Shown here piece by piece: positions 26,171-33,837 of a DNA stretch of 52,338 bases (the stretch's first letter is position 1; every line of letters begins with the position of its first letter). Origin of the DNA: a virus. The stretch covers positions 1 to 52,338 of IMG/VR virus record IMGVR_UViG_3300006638_000005; one strand, given 5' to 3'. The notes under the pieces were generated by a model. It saw nothing but the letters and a program-made list of their open reading frames with translations. It did no database searches and was not told where the DNA came from. The position numbers and the translations under genes are program-made.

Positions 26171-26302
26171 ATGCGCAGACGTTCAAACAGGAAACGTTCG
26201 GTTAAATGGAAGCGGCCACTCATGGCGCGTCTCAGAAAGAAGGGATTGCTGGCTGCAATGCCAGTGAAATGGCTTGAGTTTATAGCGTCACTTCGTAAAT
26301 GA
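26171..26302 (+). CDS. Small strongly basic protein, 43 aa
   Basis: Encodes MRRRSNRKRSVKWKRPLMAR and continues basic (LRKKGLLAAMPVKWLEFIAS). Its stop overlaps the next ATG as ATGA, and a promoter candidate lies immediately upstream, so it would be the first product of the rightward operon. It could bind nucleic acid or host factors early in infection; no family is recognised. Confidence 0.45.
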   Translation: MRRRSNRKRSVKWKRPLMARLRKKGLLAAMPVKWLEFIASLRK

Positions 26303-27312
26303 ACCCCTACCCCGAACGTATCGCGGAGCTTCACGCGCATCTCGCCGCCGTCTGGTCGCAGCGTGACACCGAGGCTACTGAAGTCCTGCTCGCGGCGCTG
26401 CTGCCTGCGTCACTAACCCGGATGCGCCGTCCGTGGATCGTTCTGGAAACCGATTACCTGTCGCGCGACACGTCGAACGCGTGGTTCAGCTTAGGCATGC
26501 CCGAATACGTACATGCGCGGTCGCTCGCGGTGCCCAGGTCCGTGCGCGCCCGCGACTGCCGCCAGTGGTCGGACAATGTGCTCGCCGAAGACCCGTTCGA
26601 CCAGCCGGGCGTGTTCGTCGATGCCGAGTGGCGGACGTTGCCCAACAAGTCGAAAAGCGTCACGGCCATAGCCAGCTACTATGCGCTGCTGGCGCGGTCG
26701 GTACATCTGAGGGTGGCGCAGCCAAAGAGCGACATCGGCGTGCGGACCATGAACGCGCGGGAGTCGGACAGGCTGGAGCTGGCGCGGCTGGCGCGACGGG
26801 TACTGGATTCGCAACACCGTTCCCCTGTAGCTCACAGCACGCCCTCGGGCGTCCTGCTCGCGGGTCGCGCCGTCACAGTGCCGCAGTCGCTCTATTACTG
26901 GTGCGAACTACTGCAAAAGCTCGCGCCCGTGCAGTGCGACTGGGAGTGTCTGACCGGGTCGTTCGCTGCTGTCGCGCACGGGATCGCGACGCTCTATAAC
27001 GACGGCCGCGCGCCGGACTGGTCCGCTGCAGAACGCGTGTTGCGCGACACCATACCATACGCGACTACACGTCTCATACTGGAGTCGTCGCACGGGCCGG
27101 TCGCGGCGCGTATGGCTCATATACAGTCGGGTGGCGTTATCGGCAGCGGCGAACGCGTGACGGTAGAGCTTAAGCGGCTCGAACAGGAAGGTGTACTGAC
27201 AAAGCGGCGTGGCCACCATAAGGTACTGGCCGGCGCGGTCGCGGAAAGGTATAAGGTCGCGCACCGGGACTGGGTGACGCTGCTCGACAGGAACGAAAGG
27301 ATACTGGTGTAA
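26299..27312 (+). CDS. Hypothetical protein with winged-helix-like C-terminus, 337 aa
   Basis: Starts MNPYPERIAELHAHLAAVWS. Mostly helical and Arg-rich. The C-terminal region (GSGERVTVELKRLEQEGVLT, then KRRGHHKVLAGA) looks like a winged helix in which a recognition helix precedes a beta wing, so DNA binding is likely. It is translationally coupled to the basic 43-aa gene and lies beside the divergent promoters, so a regulatory role is possible. No enzymatic motif seen. Confidence 0.55.
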   Translation: MNPYPERIAELHAHLAAVWSQRDTEATEVLLAALLPASLTRMRRPWIVLETDYLSRDTSNAWFSLGMPEYVHARSLAVPRSVRARDCRQWSDNVLAEDPFDQPGVFVDAEWRTLPNKSKSVTAIASYYALLARSVHLRVAQPKSDIGVRTMNARESDRLELARLARRVLDSQHRSPVAHSTPSGVLLAGRAVTVPQSLYYWCELLQKLAPVQCDWECLTGSFAAVAHGIATLYNDGRAPDWSAAERVLRDTIPYATTRLILESSHGPVAARMAHIQSGGVIGSGERVTVELKRLEQEGVLTKRRGHHKVLAGAVAERYKVAHRDWVTLLDRNERILV

Positions 27313-27315
27313 ACG

Positions 27316-27396
27316 ATGGACATTGGATGGGGAACCCTGATCGGCGTACTGTTGTATCTTGCGTTGAACTGGCGCGGAACGGATAACCGCAGATAG
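27316..27396 (+). CDS. Tiny membrane peptide ORF, 26 aa
   Basis: Encodes MDIGWGTLIGVLLYLALNWR plus a short charged tail: one hydrophobic segment of ~15 residues. It starts 3 bases after the preceding stop and could be translated by reinitiation, though no good ribosome binding site is seen. Confidence 0.3.
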   Translation: MDIGWGTLIGVLLYLALNWRGTDNRR

Positions 27397-27511
27397 TTGT
27401 CACTGCTGTAAGCGTCGTCCACGCTTTCGCGTGGTACGCCGCGTATCACGATGTCGCGGAGCAAGTCGAAACGCCGCGCGTCACGGAGCAAGTCCAAAGG
27501 AGTTAGTCGAA

Positions 27512-27850
27512 ATGTCGGTCATCAAAGAAGTACAGAAGCTCTGGGGCACGGAGCTGTGGCACCACAACAACACGGACTACTGCATGAAGACGCTGGTGCT
27601 GCATCACGGCGCCCAGTCGTCGCTGCACTACCATAAGGTGAAACGCGAGACGTTTCTCGTAACGGACGGATCGGTGCTGTTGTCGTACGGCTGCGCGTCC
27701 TGGATCATGCAGCGGGGCGACAGCGTTACGATAGAGCCCGGCGTCGTGCATCGCTTCCGGGCGCTCTGCTCCGAAGCCACGGTTATAGAAGCCAGCACCA
27801 CGCACAGCGACGACGACGTTGTAAGGCTCGAACCGTCGAAGCTGCTGTAG
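27512..27850 (+). CDS. Cupin-domain protein
   Basis: 112 aa; ATG chosen because AAAGGAG lies upstream. Motif 1 of the cupin barrel is GAQSSLHYHKVKRETFLVTD (His, His, Glu ligands) and motif 2 is GDSVTIEPGVVHRFRA. This type resembles the cupin of mannose-6-phosphate isomerase/sugar-nucleotide proteins and the cupin fused to the dehydratase at 43216-44496. The substrate is unknown, but nucleotide-sugar metabolism is likely by comparison. Two short hairpins or repeats lie in the leader (27419-27434 and the doubled CGGAGCAAGTC). Confidence 0.75.
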   Translation: MSVIKEVQKLWGTELWHHNNTDYCMKTLVLHHGAQSSLHYHKVKRETFLVTDGSVLLSYGCASWIMQRGDSVTIEPGVVHRFRALCSEATVIEASTTHSDDDVVRLEPSKLL

Positions 27851-28642
27851 CCTATAGGCTTGCTCCACGCGCAGGGCGTGCAGCGCGCCGGTCAGCGCCC
27901 ACGGCGACACACAACCAACGCGGTAAAATCAAATTGAACTCAAAAAATCAAATATAGTTTTTGGCTTGTAAAAGTCAGGTACGCGGGCGCGGAGGCAGCG
28001 CGCAATCGGCGGCCGCAACCCCTACACTAAGGCGTGGCGCACCTGTAGATACAGGCGTCCGGCGCACACACTACAGGCGTCGCATGCCGATAAGAGACGT
28101 TATCGTGAGTGTGGATACGTGCGTGTCACACCCTATATGCGTCGTCTGAGCTGTCGCTCAGTACGCCGCGCGTCGCTACAGGCACGCGCACGGAGCTGCG
28201 CACGTGCACGAGGCACTATGCGTCGCGGGCTTGGCAGGTCGAGGGCACCGGCCGCTATCGTGCCACACGTATCAACATATCCTGATGCGACGATACGAGC
28301 GCACGTTCCCTCACCCATGCGGCTATAGACAGCTATAAACCACACTTATACCACCATAAGCCACGCTCATGAGCTTATACACGTATAAATAACTCTTATA
28401 CATGCACGCAACTGGCTTTGTTTGCTTACATATGTACGTACGTCTCTACTGTCTCGCGTGCTCCGCACGCTCACCAGGGCGATCCGTCCGTGTGTCGCGA
28501 CCACGTGCCGCTATGCCACACCGTCACTCATACATTAAAGTCTGTTAATACACGTGATAACACGCAAATTAATACTTGACTTGCTACACCCAATATGAGA
28601 CCGTATGAGTGTACCTATACGGTACTAGGAGTCGATATAGTC
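27851..28642. other. ~790-bp non-coding region with AT-rich repeat tract
   Basis: No convincing gene is seen on either strand. It holds TACAGGCGTC twice (28050 and 28072 areas), a 6-bp hairpin CTGAGC-TGTC-GCTCAG (28146-28161), an AT-rich tract with repeated CTTATAC (near 28346, 28373, 28395), the 10-bp palindrome GCTCATGAGC (28365-28374) and a dyad GTACC-TATAC-GGTAC (28611-28625) just before the next gene. These suit a regulatory region or replication origin. Confidence 0.5.
28375..28388. repeat. Inverted repeat TTATAC-AC-GTATAA in AT-rich tract
   Basis: A perfect 6-bp inverted repeat with a 2-base centre inside a tract with further TTATAC/GCTATA copies at 28320-28400. It could be part of an iteron-like array or a protein-binding site. 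Confidence 0.4.
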
Positions 28643-29803
28643 ATGAGTACCGAATGGCATGAACGTGAACGCGCGCGTTTCGACGATGGTACGTACAAAC
28701 CAATCCCGGTAGCACTCAGCTACCCCGCTGAACACTTTGTACACCTGAGTGTCACTGAGACCGAGATCGACACTGTAGCTTATACACCGTCTGACGAGTA
28801 CGGCGCGCGCGACCGTCAGGTGAGACTCAAGTTTGGCCGATACCTGCATAAGACGTTTACTGACCTGACCGACGCGGAGATACAGTCGTACGTTATCGAG
28901 CTGAAGTCCGCGTTGTCTATTGAGTTGTCTGCGCCAACGCTGCATTTCGCAACGGACCGCGCGACCATTAACGATATCTTCGAGACTCGCATGTACGCTT
29001 GCGGCAGCACATACAAGAGCTGCATGCACGGCACGTTCGACGGCGACACCGTCAGGCCATACCACGTTTATGCCGATTCACCTGATGTCCAGGTAGCTTA
29101 CGTCATAGCAAACGGCAACATCAGATCCAGGTCGGTCGTCAGTGTCAAAGATAAGATCTGGGTGCGCGCGTACTCAGTCGCGGACGGAGACAATGACGCG
29201 GACTGCGGAGCGCTCAAGCAATTGCTTAAGGACGCAGGCTACTCGAAAGGCGATCTGTGCGGCAATCGCCTGACGAAGCTGGACACTGGCGACGTGATGC
29301 TGCCTTATGTCGATAATGCAGGTGCGATGGTACGCGACAACGGTGAGTACTGGACCGTTGTAGCCGACGAAGACGAAGCAGACTATACGTGTGACCGCAC
29401 GGATGGTACTGCAAGATCCGTTAACAGGTGCGAAGATTGCGGCAACCGACGTAACGACTGCGAGTGTTACGTGTGTGAGTGCTGCAATGAACGCTCGCCG
29501 GACGGGTGCGAAGAGTGCAGCATATGCGAAGAGTGCAGCCGTTGCACTCAGCATGACGGCTGCAACTGTAACAGGTGCTCCGAATGTAACGAGATAATTA
29601 TGAGACCGCGTCACAGATATATAACGTCATGCAATTGCGACCGATGCTCCGAATGCGGCGAATTAGACGACGAGTGCAACTGTGACAAGTGCGACGAATG
29701 CGGATGCCTGGAAACGGATTGTGAGTGCGAAGACGAGTCGGAAGAGTCGGAAGACGAGACCGAGACTGTTACGGTAGCTGTCGCGGACGAAGAGGCTGCA
29801 TGA
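28643..29803 (+). CDS. Cys-repeat protein (six zinc-knuckle-like units)
   Basis: 386 aa from an ATG preceded by AGGAG 12 bases upstream; an ATG at 28595 is less likely because no ribosome site precedes it. Residues ~1-245 form a mixed domain (SCMHGTFDGDTVRPYHVYAD; MLPYVDNAGAMVRDNGEYWT) of a type I associate with uncharacterised phage proteins. The last ~120 residues contain about six tandem units near (S/D)ECxxxxDxCxCxxC, e.g. SECGELDDECNCDKC, then an acidic Glu/Asp tail. The array probably binds several zinc ions. The stop overlaps the peptidase start (ATGA). Confidence 0.65.
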   Translation: MSTEWHERERARFDDGTYKPIPVALSYPAEHFVHLSVTETEIDTVAYTPSDEYGARDRQVRLKFGRYLHKTFTDLTDAEIQSYVIELKSALSIELSAPTLHFATDRATINDIFETRMYACGSTYKSCMHGTFDGDTVRPYHVYADSPDVQVAYVIANGNIRSRSVVSVKDKIWVRAYSVADGDNDADCGALKQLLKDAGYSKGDLCGNRLTKLDTGDVMLPYVDNAGAMVRDNGEYWTVVADEDEADYTCDRTDGTARSVNRCEDCGNRRNDCECYVCECCNERSPDGCEECSICEECSRCTQHDGCNCNRCSECNEIIMRPRHRYITSCNCDRCSECGELDDECNCDKCDECGCLETDCECEDESEESEDETETVTVAVADEEAA

Positions 29804-30651
29804 AAACGAGAATGCCAGGCAACGAAGTAAAGCGTATCCGCGAAATGCTGTCTTACAGGCGGCCTGCACGGTCCAAAACTGAGTCGGAATTTATATCCCG
29901 GTACATCGATAACGTGCCTGACATATACCAGGACGAGTATGGCAATCGTTTGCTGCTTGAGTCTGACAGCAAGGTCATAATATCGTGCCATACCGACTCG
30001 GTACACCATATACCAGGTAAGCAGGTGCTTAACGTGTCGCATCAAAACATTATGTCGCTGCATAAGCACGAGCACGTGTCAAATTGTCTCGGAGCTGACG
30101 ACGCGGCCGGCGTTTACGCCGCATTACGAATGATAGAGGCCGGCGTCAAAGTGAATTACATATTTCATCGCGACGAAGAGTCGGGTGGACGCGGTAGTGC
30201 TTGGCTTGCACAAGAGTATAGCGAATGGTTAAGTACTTTCGACATTTGCCTCGCACTGGACCGACGCGGCACTAACGACGTAATCGTTTCCCAAAGCTGG
30301 GGTATGTCCGCATCCGAAGAGTTTTCCAAAGGTCTCGCGTTGCAGCTCGGTATGGAGCACAAAGCGGCAGACGGTATCTTTACAGATTCCGCAAACTACG
30401 TTGATCTGATACCGGAGTGCTCAAACCTGAGTATTGGCTACCAGCACGAGCATACGACGCGCGAAACGCTTGACTTGAACTATCTGGAACGGGTCATAGG
30501 CGCGCTGGTATCGGTCGATTGGACTAAGGTGCCGGTAGCGCGTGAACCAGGTCAGGAATGGCCTGAAATAGAGTTTGAAGACGAAAGGGAGTTACGCGAC
30601 GCAGATGTGCCGGATTGGTTGTACAGCGGGAAATGGAGCAGGACGCAGTAA
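29800..30651 (+). CDS. M20/M28-type zinc metallopeptidase
   Basis: 283 aa. Metal and catalytic residues appear in family order: HTD (His64, Asp66), GADDAAGV (Asp100 or Asp101 bridging), DEES (Glu126/Glu127 base), LALDRRGTND (Asp154) and GYQHEH (His216 or His218). Such enzymes remove amino acids or cleave small peptides using two zinc ions. Length is short for M20 enzymes, which often carry an extra dimerisation domain. It is translationally coupled to the Cys-repeat gene. Substrate unknown. Confidence 0.75.
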   Translation: MKTRMPGNEVKRIREMLSYRRPARSKTESEFISRYIDNVPDIYQDEYGNRLLLESDSKVIISCHTDSVHHIPGKQVLNVSHQNIMSLHKHEHVSNCLGADDAAGVYAALRMIEAGVKVNYIFHRDEESGGRGSAWLAQEYSEWLSTFDICLALDRRGTNDVIVSQSWGMSASEEFSKGLALQLGMEHKAADGIFTDSANYVDLIPECSNLSIGYQHEHTTRETLDLNYLERVIGALVSVDWTKVPVAREPGQEWPEIEFEDERELRDADVPDWLYSGKWSRTQ

Positions 30652-30680
30652 CACTACGAATTAAGTCTCTCTGACAGTGT

Positions 30681-30699
30681 GGGACCCTCTCAGGGTCCC
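30681..30699. other. Perfect hairpin GGGACCC-TCTCA-GGGTCCC
   Basis: A 7-bp GC-rich stem with a 5-base loop in the 123-bp gap after the peptidase gene. It lacks a T-tract, so it is not a classic intrinsic terminator on either strand. It could slow transcription, stabilise mRNA ends or bind a protein. Confidence 0.4.
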
Positions 30700-30774
30700 G
30701 GTACGGAATGGCGCCCCATGCTCACGACGCGTGTAATGTACGCGACGTGAATCTTGCGCCCGAGAGTCGAAACG

Positions 30775-31134
30775 ATGGCAATAACAATTACACGCGATTT
30801 CGCGCTTGCTGACAGATACCTTTACGATTTCAAGGTGCTGACAATATCAAAAGGCTGGGCGCAACTAGATACGCGACAGGACGCCGGTTATTTTGGTCAG
30901 TGGATCAACCCGACACGTCGCGAAATCTTCTGTTACTGCGAAGGGGACACGATACTGACTCGTTGCGATACGGACGCGGAGCTAGTAGCGGAACTGGAAC
31001 GAATCGAAACTTGGAACCGCGAGCAAGGATACGACGATTTCAGAATAGGGAAGCCTATCGCTATCGATCCGGGCTTCAGTGATGATCTGAAAGCAGCGTG
31101 TAATGCGGCCGGTCTAGCTGTATGGTTGCATTAG
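30775..31134 (+). CDS. Hypothetical protein, 119 aa
   Basis: The ATG gives MAITITRDFALADRYLYDFK; an upstream in-frame start adds only seven residues. The body is alpha/beta with an acidic helix (CDTDAELVAELERIETWNRE). Its end overlaps the integrase N-part by 13 bases. No motif or family is recognised. Confidence 0.5.
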   Translation: MAITITRDFALADRYLYDFKVLTISKGWAQLDTRQDAGYFGQWINPTRREIFCYCEGDTILTRCDTDAELVAELERIETWNREQGYDDFRIGKPIAIDPGFSDDLKAACNAAGLAVWLH

Positions 31135-31730
31135 CGCTTGCAACCGCGCGCGACTCGCTCGAATCGCGCGCGGTCGAATCCTGCCTTACATCGCTCGCGC
31201 CGGCGTCGCGTCGCGTCTATGCGGCTCGCATCCGAGACTACCTTGCATGGTCGCGTGGCTCTCCGCTGGACCGCGAACACGTCCAGCGTTACATGCGCGC
31301 GCTCGAACTACAAGCGGCGTCAGCACAAGTCCGAAACCAGGCTTTAGCGGCACTAAAGAAACTGGCCGGCGAAGCCGCGGAGCTGGCCTGGATAGAACAA
31401 TCCGCGGCGGCGCAAATAGGGCGCATCAAGGCGCGCCGCATCACAGGTATCAGGTCGGGCAAGTGGCTGACGCGCGATCAGGCACAACGGTTGCTCGCGG
31501 CGCCAGACCGCACAACGGTACAGGGCAGGCGTGACAGCGTGGTACTTGCGTTGCTGTTAGGGTGCGGCCTAAGGCGCGACGAAGCTGTAAGGCTGACATC
31601 GGCACAATGTATCGCGATGGACGGGCGCATGGTGCTGCGGAATGTCGAGGGTAAGGGCGGGCGCATCAGGTCCGTCAGCGTGCCCGGGTGGGCACAAACG
31701 ACAATCGAAAACTGGATAAAGGAGCTATAA
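31122..31730 (+). CDS. int: Tyrosine recombinase, N-terminal part (split integrase)
   Basis: 202 aa. Residues ~20-85 form the core-binding SAM-like domain (RRVYAARIRDYLAWSRGSPL). The catalytic domain then begins and carries the first Arg (ALLLGCGLRRDEAVRLTSAQ) and the beta-hairpin Lys (NVEGKGGRIRSVSVPG). The frame ends at NWIKEL-TAA, before the HxxR/Tyr half, which is encoded 310 bases downstream at 32043-32360. Together they hold a complete integrase. Whether two polypeptides assemble or RNA is processed is unknown. Confidence 0.75.
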   Translation: MVALALATARDSLESRAVESCLTSLAPASRRVYAARIRDYLAWSRGSPLDREHVQRYMRALELQAASAQVRNQALAALKKLAGEAAELAWIEQSAAAQIGRIKARRITGIRSGKWLTRDQAQRLLAAPDRTTVQGRRDSVVLALLLGCGLRRDEAVRLTSAQCIAMDGRMVLRNVEGKGGRIRSVSVPGWAQTTIENWIKEL

Positions 31731-31739
31731 GGATACGAC

Positions 31740-31943
31740 ATGAAAAATAGAACAAGCGCGACGGCCAGACGTAATGACCGGATACGTGATGAGCACGAAG
31801 CCAAGCTTGCACGCGGTTACGATCCGGCTGAACCGTGGAGCGATTACGCGTTGGATCAGGCGGCATGGCGCATATCCATCGGTACCGGGACGCAGGCGGA
31901 CAAAGATGCACTGGCACACCAGAGGGCCGAGGTGTCCAAATGA
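31740..31943 (+). CDS. Small protein inside the split integrase, 67 aa
   Basis: Starts MKNRTSATARRNDRIRDEHE with AAGGA upstream. A hydrophilic helical protein, in the same frame as both integrase halves but separated from them by stop codons. It overlaps the next small ORF as ATGA. It lies where the integrase gene is interrupted. No recognised family. Confidence 0.5.
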   Translation: MKNRTSATARRNDRIRDEHEAKLARGYDPAEPWSDYALDQAAWRISIGTGTQADKDALAHQRAEVSK

Positions 31944-32074
31944 CATCACCTCCATTTGCGGATCGGAATGCACAAACCGTAAAACGCCTGGTGCAAACAG
32001 GTGACGCGGAAATGGCTGGATTACAAGCAAAGTTACTCGTACATGACTGGCGGGTGGCTCTTGGCGAGATATAG
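31940..32074 (+). CDS. Small protein inside the split integrase, 44 aa
   Basis: Encodes MTSPPFADRNAQTVKRLVQT and a second helix (GLQAKLLVHDWRVALGEI). It is coupled to the 67-aa gene by ATGA and ends within the start region of the integrase C-part, which could be translated by reinitiation. Function unknown. Confidence 0.45.
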   Translation: MTSPPFADRNAQTVKRLVQTGDAEMAGLQAKLLVHDWRVALGEI

Positions 32075-32360
32075 CCTGGTACTGCGCGCCGTCCGACGCG
32101 ACGGCTCCATCAACGGTTCCCTCAGCTCGTCCGCCGTGCGCGACATCGTGCGGCGGTACGGGCGCGCTATTGGCGTGCCTGATCTCGCGCCGCATGACCT
32201 GAGACGGACAATGGCTAAACTTTCTCGCGAAGGTGGCGCGCCGATGGAAACGATCCAGAAGACGTTAGGTCACGCGAGCCTGCGGACGACTGAAATTTAC
32301 ACGGCCACTGGTGAAGAGGCGAACGCCGGCGACTTTCTGCGACTGGAAGGAGCGAAATGA
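32043..32360 (+). CDS. int: Tyrosine recombinase, C-terminal part (split integrase)
   Basis: 105 aa from ATG 32043 (a GTG at 32001 is the alternative). Homology begins around LVLRAVRRDGSINGSLSSSA and includes HDLR (HxxR), LGHAS (His) and EIYTAT (nucleophilic Tyr). With the N-part it supplies all six catalytic positions. It lacks a clear ribosome binding site and overlaps the 44-aa gene. The stop overlaps the next ATG. Confidence 0.7.
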   Translation: MTGGWLLARYSLVLRAVRRDGSINGSLSSSAVRDIVRRYGRAIGVPDLAPHDLRRTMAKLSREGGAPMETIQKTLGHASLRTTEIYTATGEEANAGDFLRLEGAK

Positions 32361-32578
32361 ACGAGTATTACACCGAATACCTGAAAACACACGGCACGCC
32401 CGCCGAGCTACGCGAGATCCTCGGTACAGGCTGGGGTATCTGCCGCCCGACACAGCGTAATCTGGAAAGGTACGCACGCTGCATCACCAAAAAGCAATAC
32501 GACGAGGCGAACCGGCTCGCGGTTGCGCGTCGTGTTGTAGCGTGTACATCGCGTCAAGTCAGTAGTCCGCTTCCCTGA
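32357..32578 (+). CDS. Hypothetical protein, 73 aa
   Basis: Starts MNEYYTEYLKTHGTPAELRE, coupled by ATGA to the integrase C-part. A hydrophilic helical protein whose last ~20 bases overlap the end of the opposing gene 32559-33416. No motif is recognised. It may be the last gene of the integrase operon. Confidence 0.5.
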   Translation: MNEYYTEYLKTHGTPAELREILGTGWGICRPTQRNLERYARCITKKQYDEANRLAVARRVVACTSRQVSSPLP

Positions 32579-33416
32579 ACTCGTCTTCGTGCGGCAGCTC
32601 CCGTTCCTGAACATCGTCCAATGGAGCTGCCGTTGTTGCCGTTTGTTCCGGCACAACTTCACCATAAAACAGCGCATGCATTTTCTCTTTGGTTTTAGCT
32701 CGTTTCTCGCGATCCTTGCGCCTGAACCCCGTAATCTTGCTGACGTGCGCATCCTCAAGCGCTTTGAACTCAGGCGAGTCCGGCAGCCCCATGAACGCAA
32801 TGATCGTGCCAAACTTGTCCCGCACAACGTCGCGCTTCGGGTTCGCGTAGTAAGGCACAAGGTTCTCGGGGTCGCCGCGATCCAGCTTCGGCAGTATACG
32901 CGTAACGGTCACTTCCAAGTCCGAGTGCCAGTGGTAATCTTCGTCAACGTAGTAGCGCGGCCTGAAGTTAGGGCAGTTCTCCGCGGCCAGCTTTCGCAGC
33001 AGCCGCGCAGGCTGGTCGCCTCCGGGCATTGTGAACGTCGCGGCACAACATTCGCACAGGTAAATCCACTGTTGCGTCGTCTCATCGCGGCACAATATCT
33101 GGAGCGCGCGACCATGCAGCACTTCGGGACCATCGGGGTCGTTTACGCGCTTCAGTCTGTTGCCCATCGGGCTGTAGAACCGCATTCCGGTCGCGTCAAC
33201 AGCGTTTGAGCGTAGTCGGCGAGCACAACCACAGCTATATCTACTCTTGTAGTAGGCTTGCGGGTAGGCCAGCACTACCTCGGTGCCGCAGTCGCAAACA
33301 CATACGATATCGCTCCACGATCCCGGTCTGGCTTGGCGCACAATTGTAAATAGAGTTCCGGTTAAACGCTGTTTCTCACTGAAAACATTACTGTTAGCTG
33401 CCATAATTGACATCAT
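32559..33416 (-). CDS. Cys-cluster protein, candidate regulator, 285 aa
   Basis: Starts MMSIMAANSNVFSEKQRLTG. It has two Cys-rich modules: VCVCDCGTEVV with SCGCAR (residues ~38-66), like the C-x-CG/SCGC zinc modules seen in phage HNH-associated proteins, and LCECC with a later Cys (~119-150). The C-terminal third is charged (FRRKDREKRAKTKEKMHALF). It is the only minus-strand gene in the right arm and is transcribed from one side of the 32-bp inverted repeat. No HNH residues or helix-turn-helix are clear; a DNA-binding regulator is inferred from context. Confidence 0.55.
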   Translation of the reverse strand: MMSIMAANSNVFSEKQRLTGTLFTIVRQARPGSWSDIVCVCDCGTEVVLAYPQAYYKSRYSCGCARRLRSNAVDATGMRFYSPMGNRLKRVNDPDGPEVLHGRALQILCRDETTQQWIYLCECCAATFTMPGGDQPARLLRKLAAENCPNFRPRYYVDEDYHWHSDLEVTVTRILPKLDRGDPENLVPYYANPKRDVVRDKFGTIIAFMGLPDSPEFKALEDAHVSKITGFRRKDREKRAKTKEKMHALFYGEVVPEQTATTAAPLDDVQERELPHEDEFREADY

Positions 33417-33421
33417 AACAT

Positions 33422-33541
33422 TATATTTAATTATATTGTAGCGCTAAGGTACCTCCGTTCACGCGCGGGCGCATTTTAAAAAGCTCTTTGGCGCGCATAC
33501 GTGAGAGACGGTACCTTAGCGCTACAATATAATTAAATATA
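33422..33541. promoter_or_regulatory. 32-bp perfect inverted repeat with outward promoters
   Basis: Arms 33422-33453 and 33510-33541 are exact reverse complements, separated by 56 bp. Each arm contains GGTACC, AGCGCT and a consensus TATAAT -10 element facing outward (33528-33533 on plus; 33435-33430 on minus). Matching -35 elements are weak, suggesting activator or repressor control. The arms drive the minus gene at 33416 and the plus gene at 33576. The spacer is GC-rich with a T4A5 core. Confidence 0.75.
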
Positions 33542-33575
33542 GATTGATGTTATTCTTGTAGCAGGTACAAACACA

Positions 33576-33791
33576 ATGTCTCCGCAAAGGCAACCACACC
33601 CGAATCCACACTACCCGGAGTTCGTGCCCGGATACCGTATTCCCGGCACATACCTGACCGTGCGCTTTGTATTCGGCACTTGTCTTATGTCGGTGCAGTG
33701 CGATTGCGGCTGGTGGATCGCGATCAGTTGCCGTATAGCGGCAGGAAAGAATTGTCCGAAGCACTGCAACATGTGCAGGGCTCGGGATTGA
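33576..33791 (+). CDS. Cys-rich small protein, 71 aa
   Basis: Starts MSPQRQPHPNPHYPEFVPGY. The C-terminal half contains a Cys/His set (CDCGWW, then CPKHCNMC) able to bind zinc, with a pattern resembling the CDCG module of the divergently transcribed 285-aa protein. It is the first gene rightward of the inverted repeat. A regulatory role is possible. Confidence 0.5.
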   Translation: MSPQRQPHPNPHYPEFVPGYRIPGTYLTVRFVFGTCLMSVQCDCGWWIAISCRIAAGKNCPKHCNMCRARD

Positions 33792-33800
33792 TTTTGATTC

Positions 33801-33830
33801 TTGACTTGACAGGTCCGATACACGTATCCT
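33801..33830 (+). promoter_or_regulatory. Promoter candidate for Cro-like gene, possibly leaderless
   Basis: TTGACT (33801-33806, 5/6), 18 bases, then TATCCT (33825-33830, 4/6). The expected start is 7-8 bases downstream at the ATG at 33838, with no ribosome binding site, as also seen at 26171. Confidence 0.4.
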
Positions 33831-33837
33831 GAGACGG

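Noticed and set aside
27451-27636. ORF beginning with MSRSKSKRRASRSKSKG
   Set aside because: It comes from a doubled CGGAGCAAGTC sequence and then runs as a shadow frame through the cupin gene.
28611-28625. GGTAC dyads as one shared operator at 26120, 28611 and 33448
   Set aside because: The dyads differ in arrangement, and GGTACC also occurs inside many genes, so a common operator is not supported.
30681-30699. Intrinsic terminator after the peptidase gene
   Set aside because: The stem is perfect but no T-tract follows on either strand.
31731-32070. Group I intron within the integrase
   Set aside because: A GAGATATAGCC stretch resembles a core element, but no GACTA partner or full fold was found by eye; kept only as an option.
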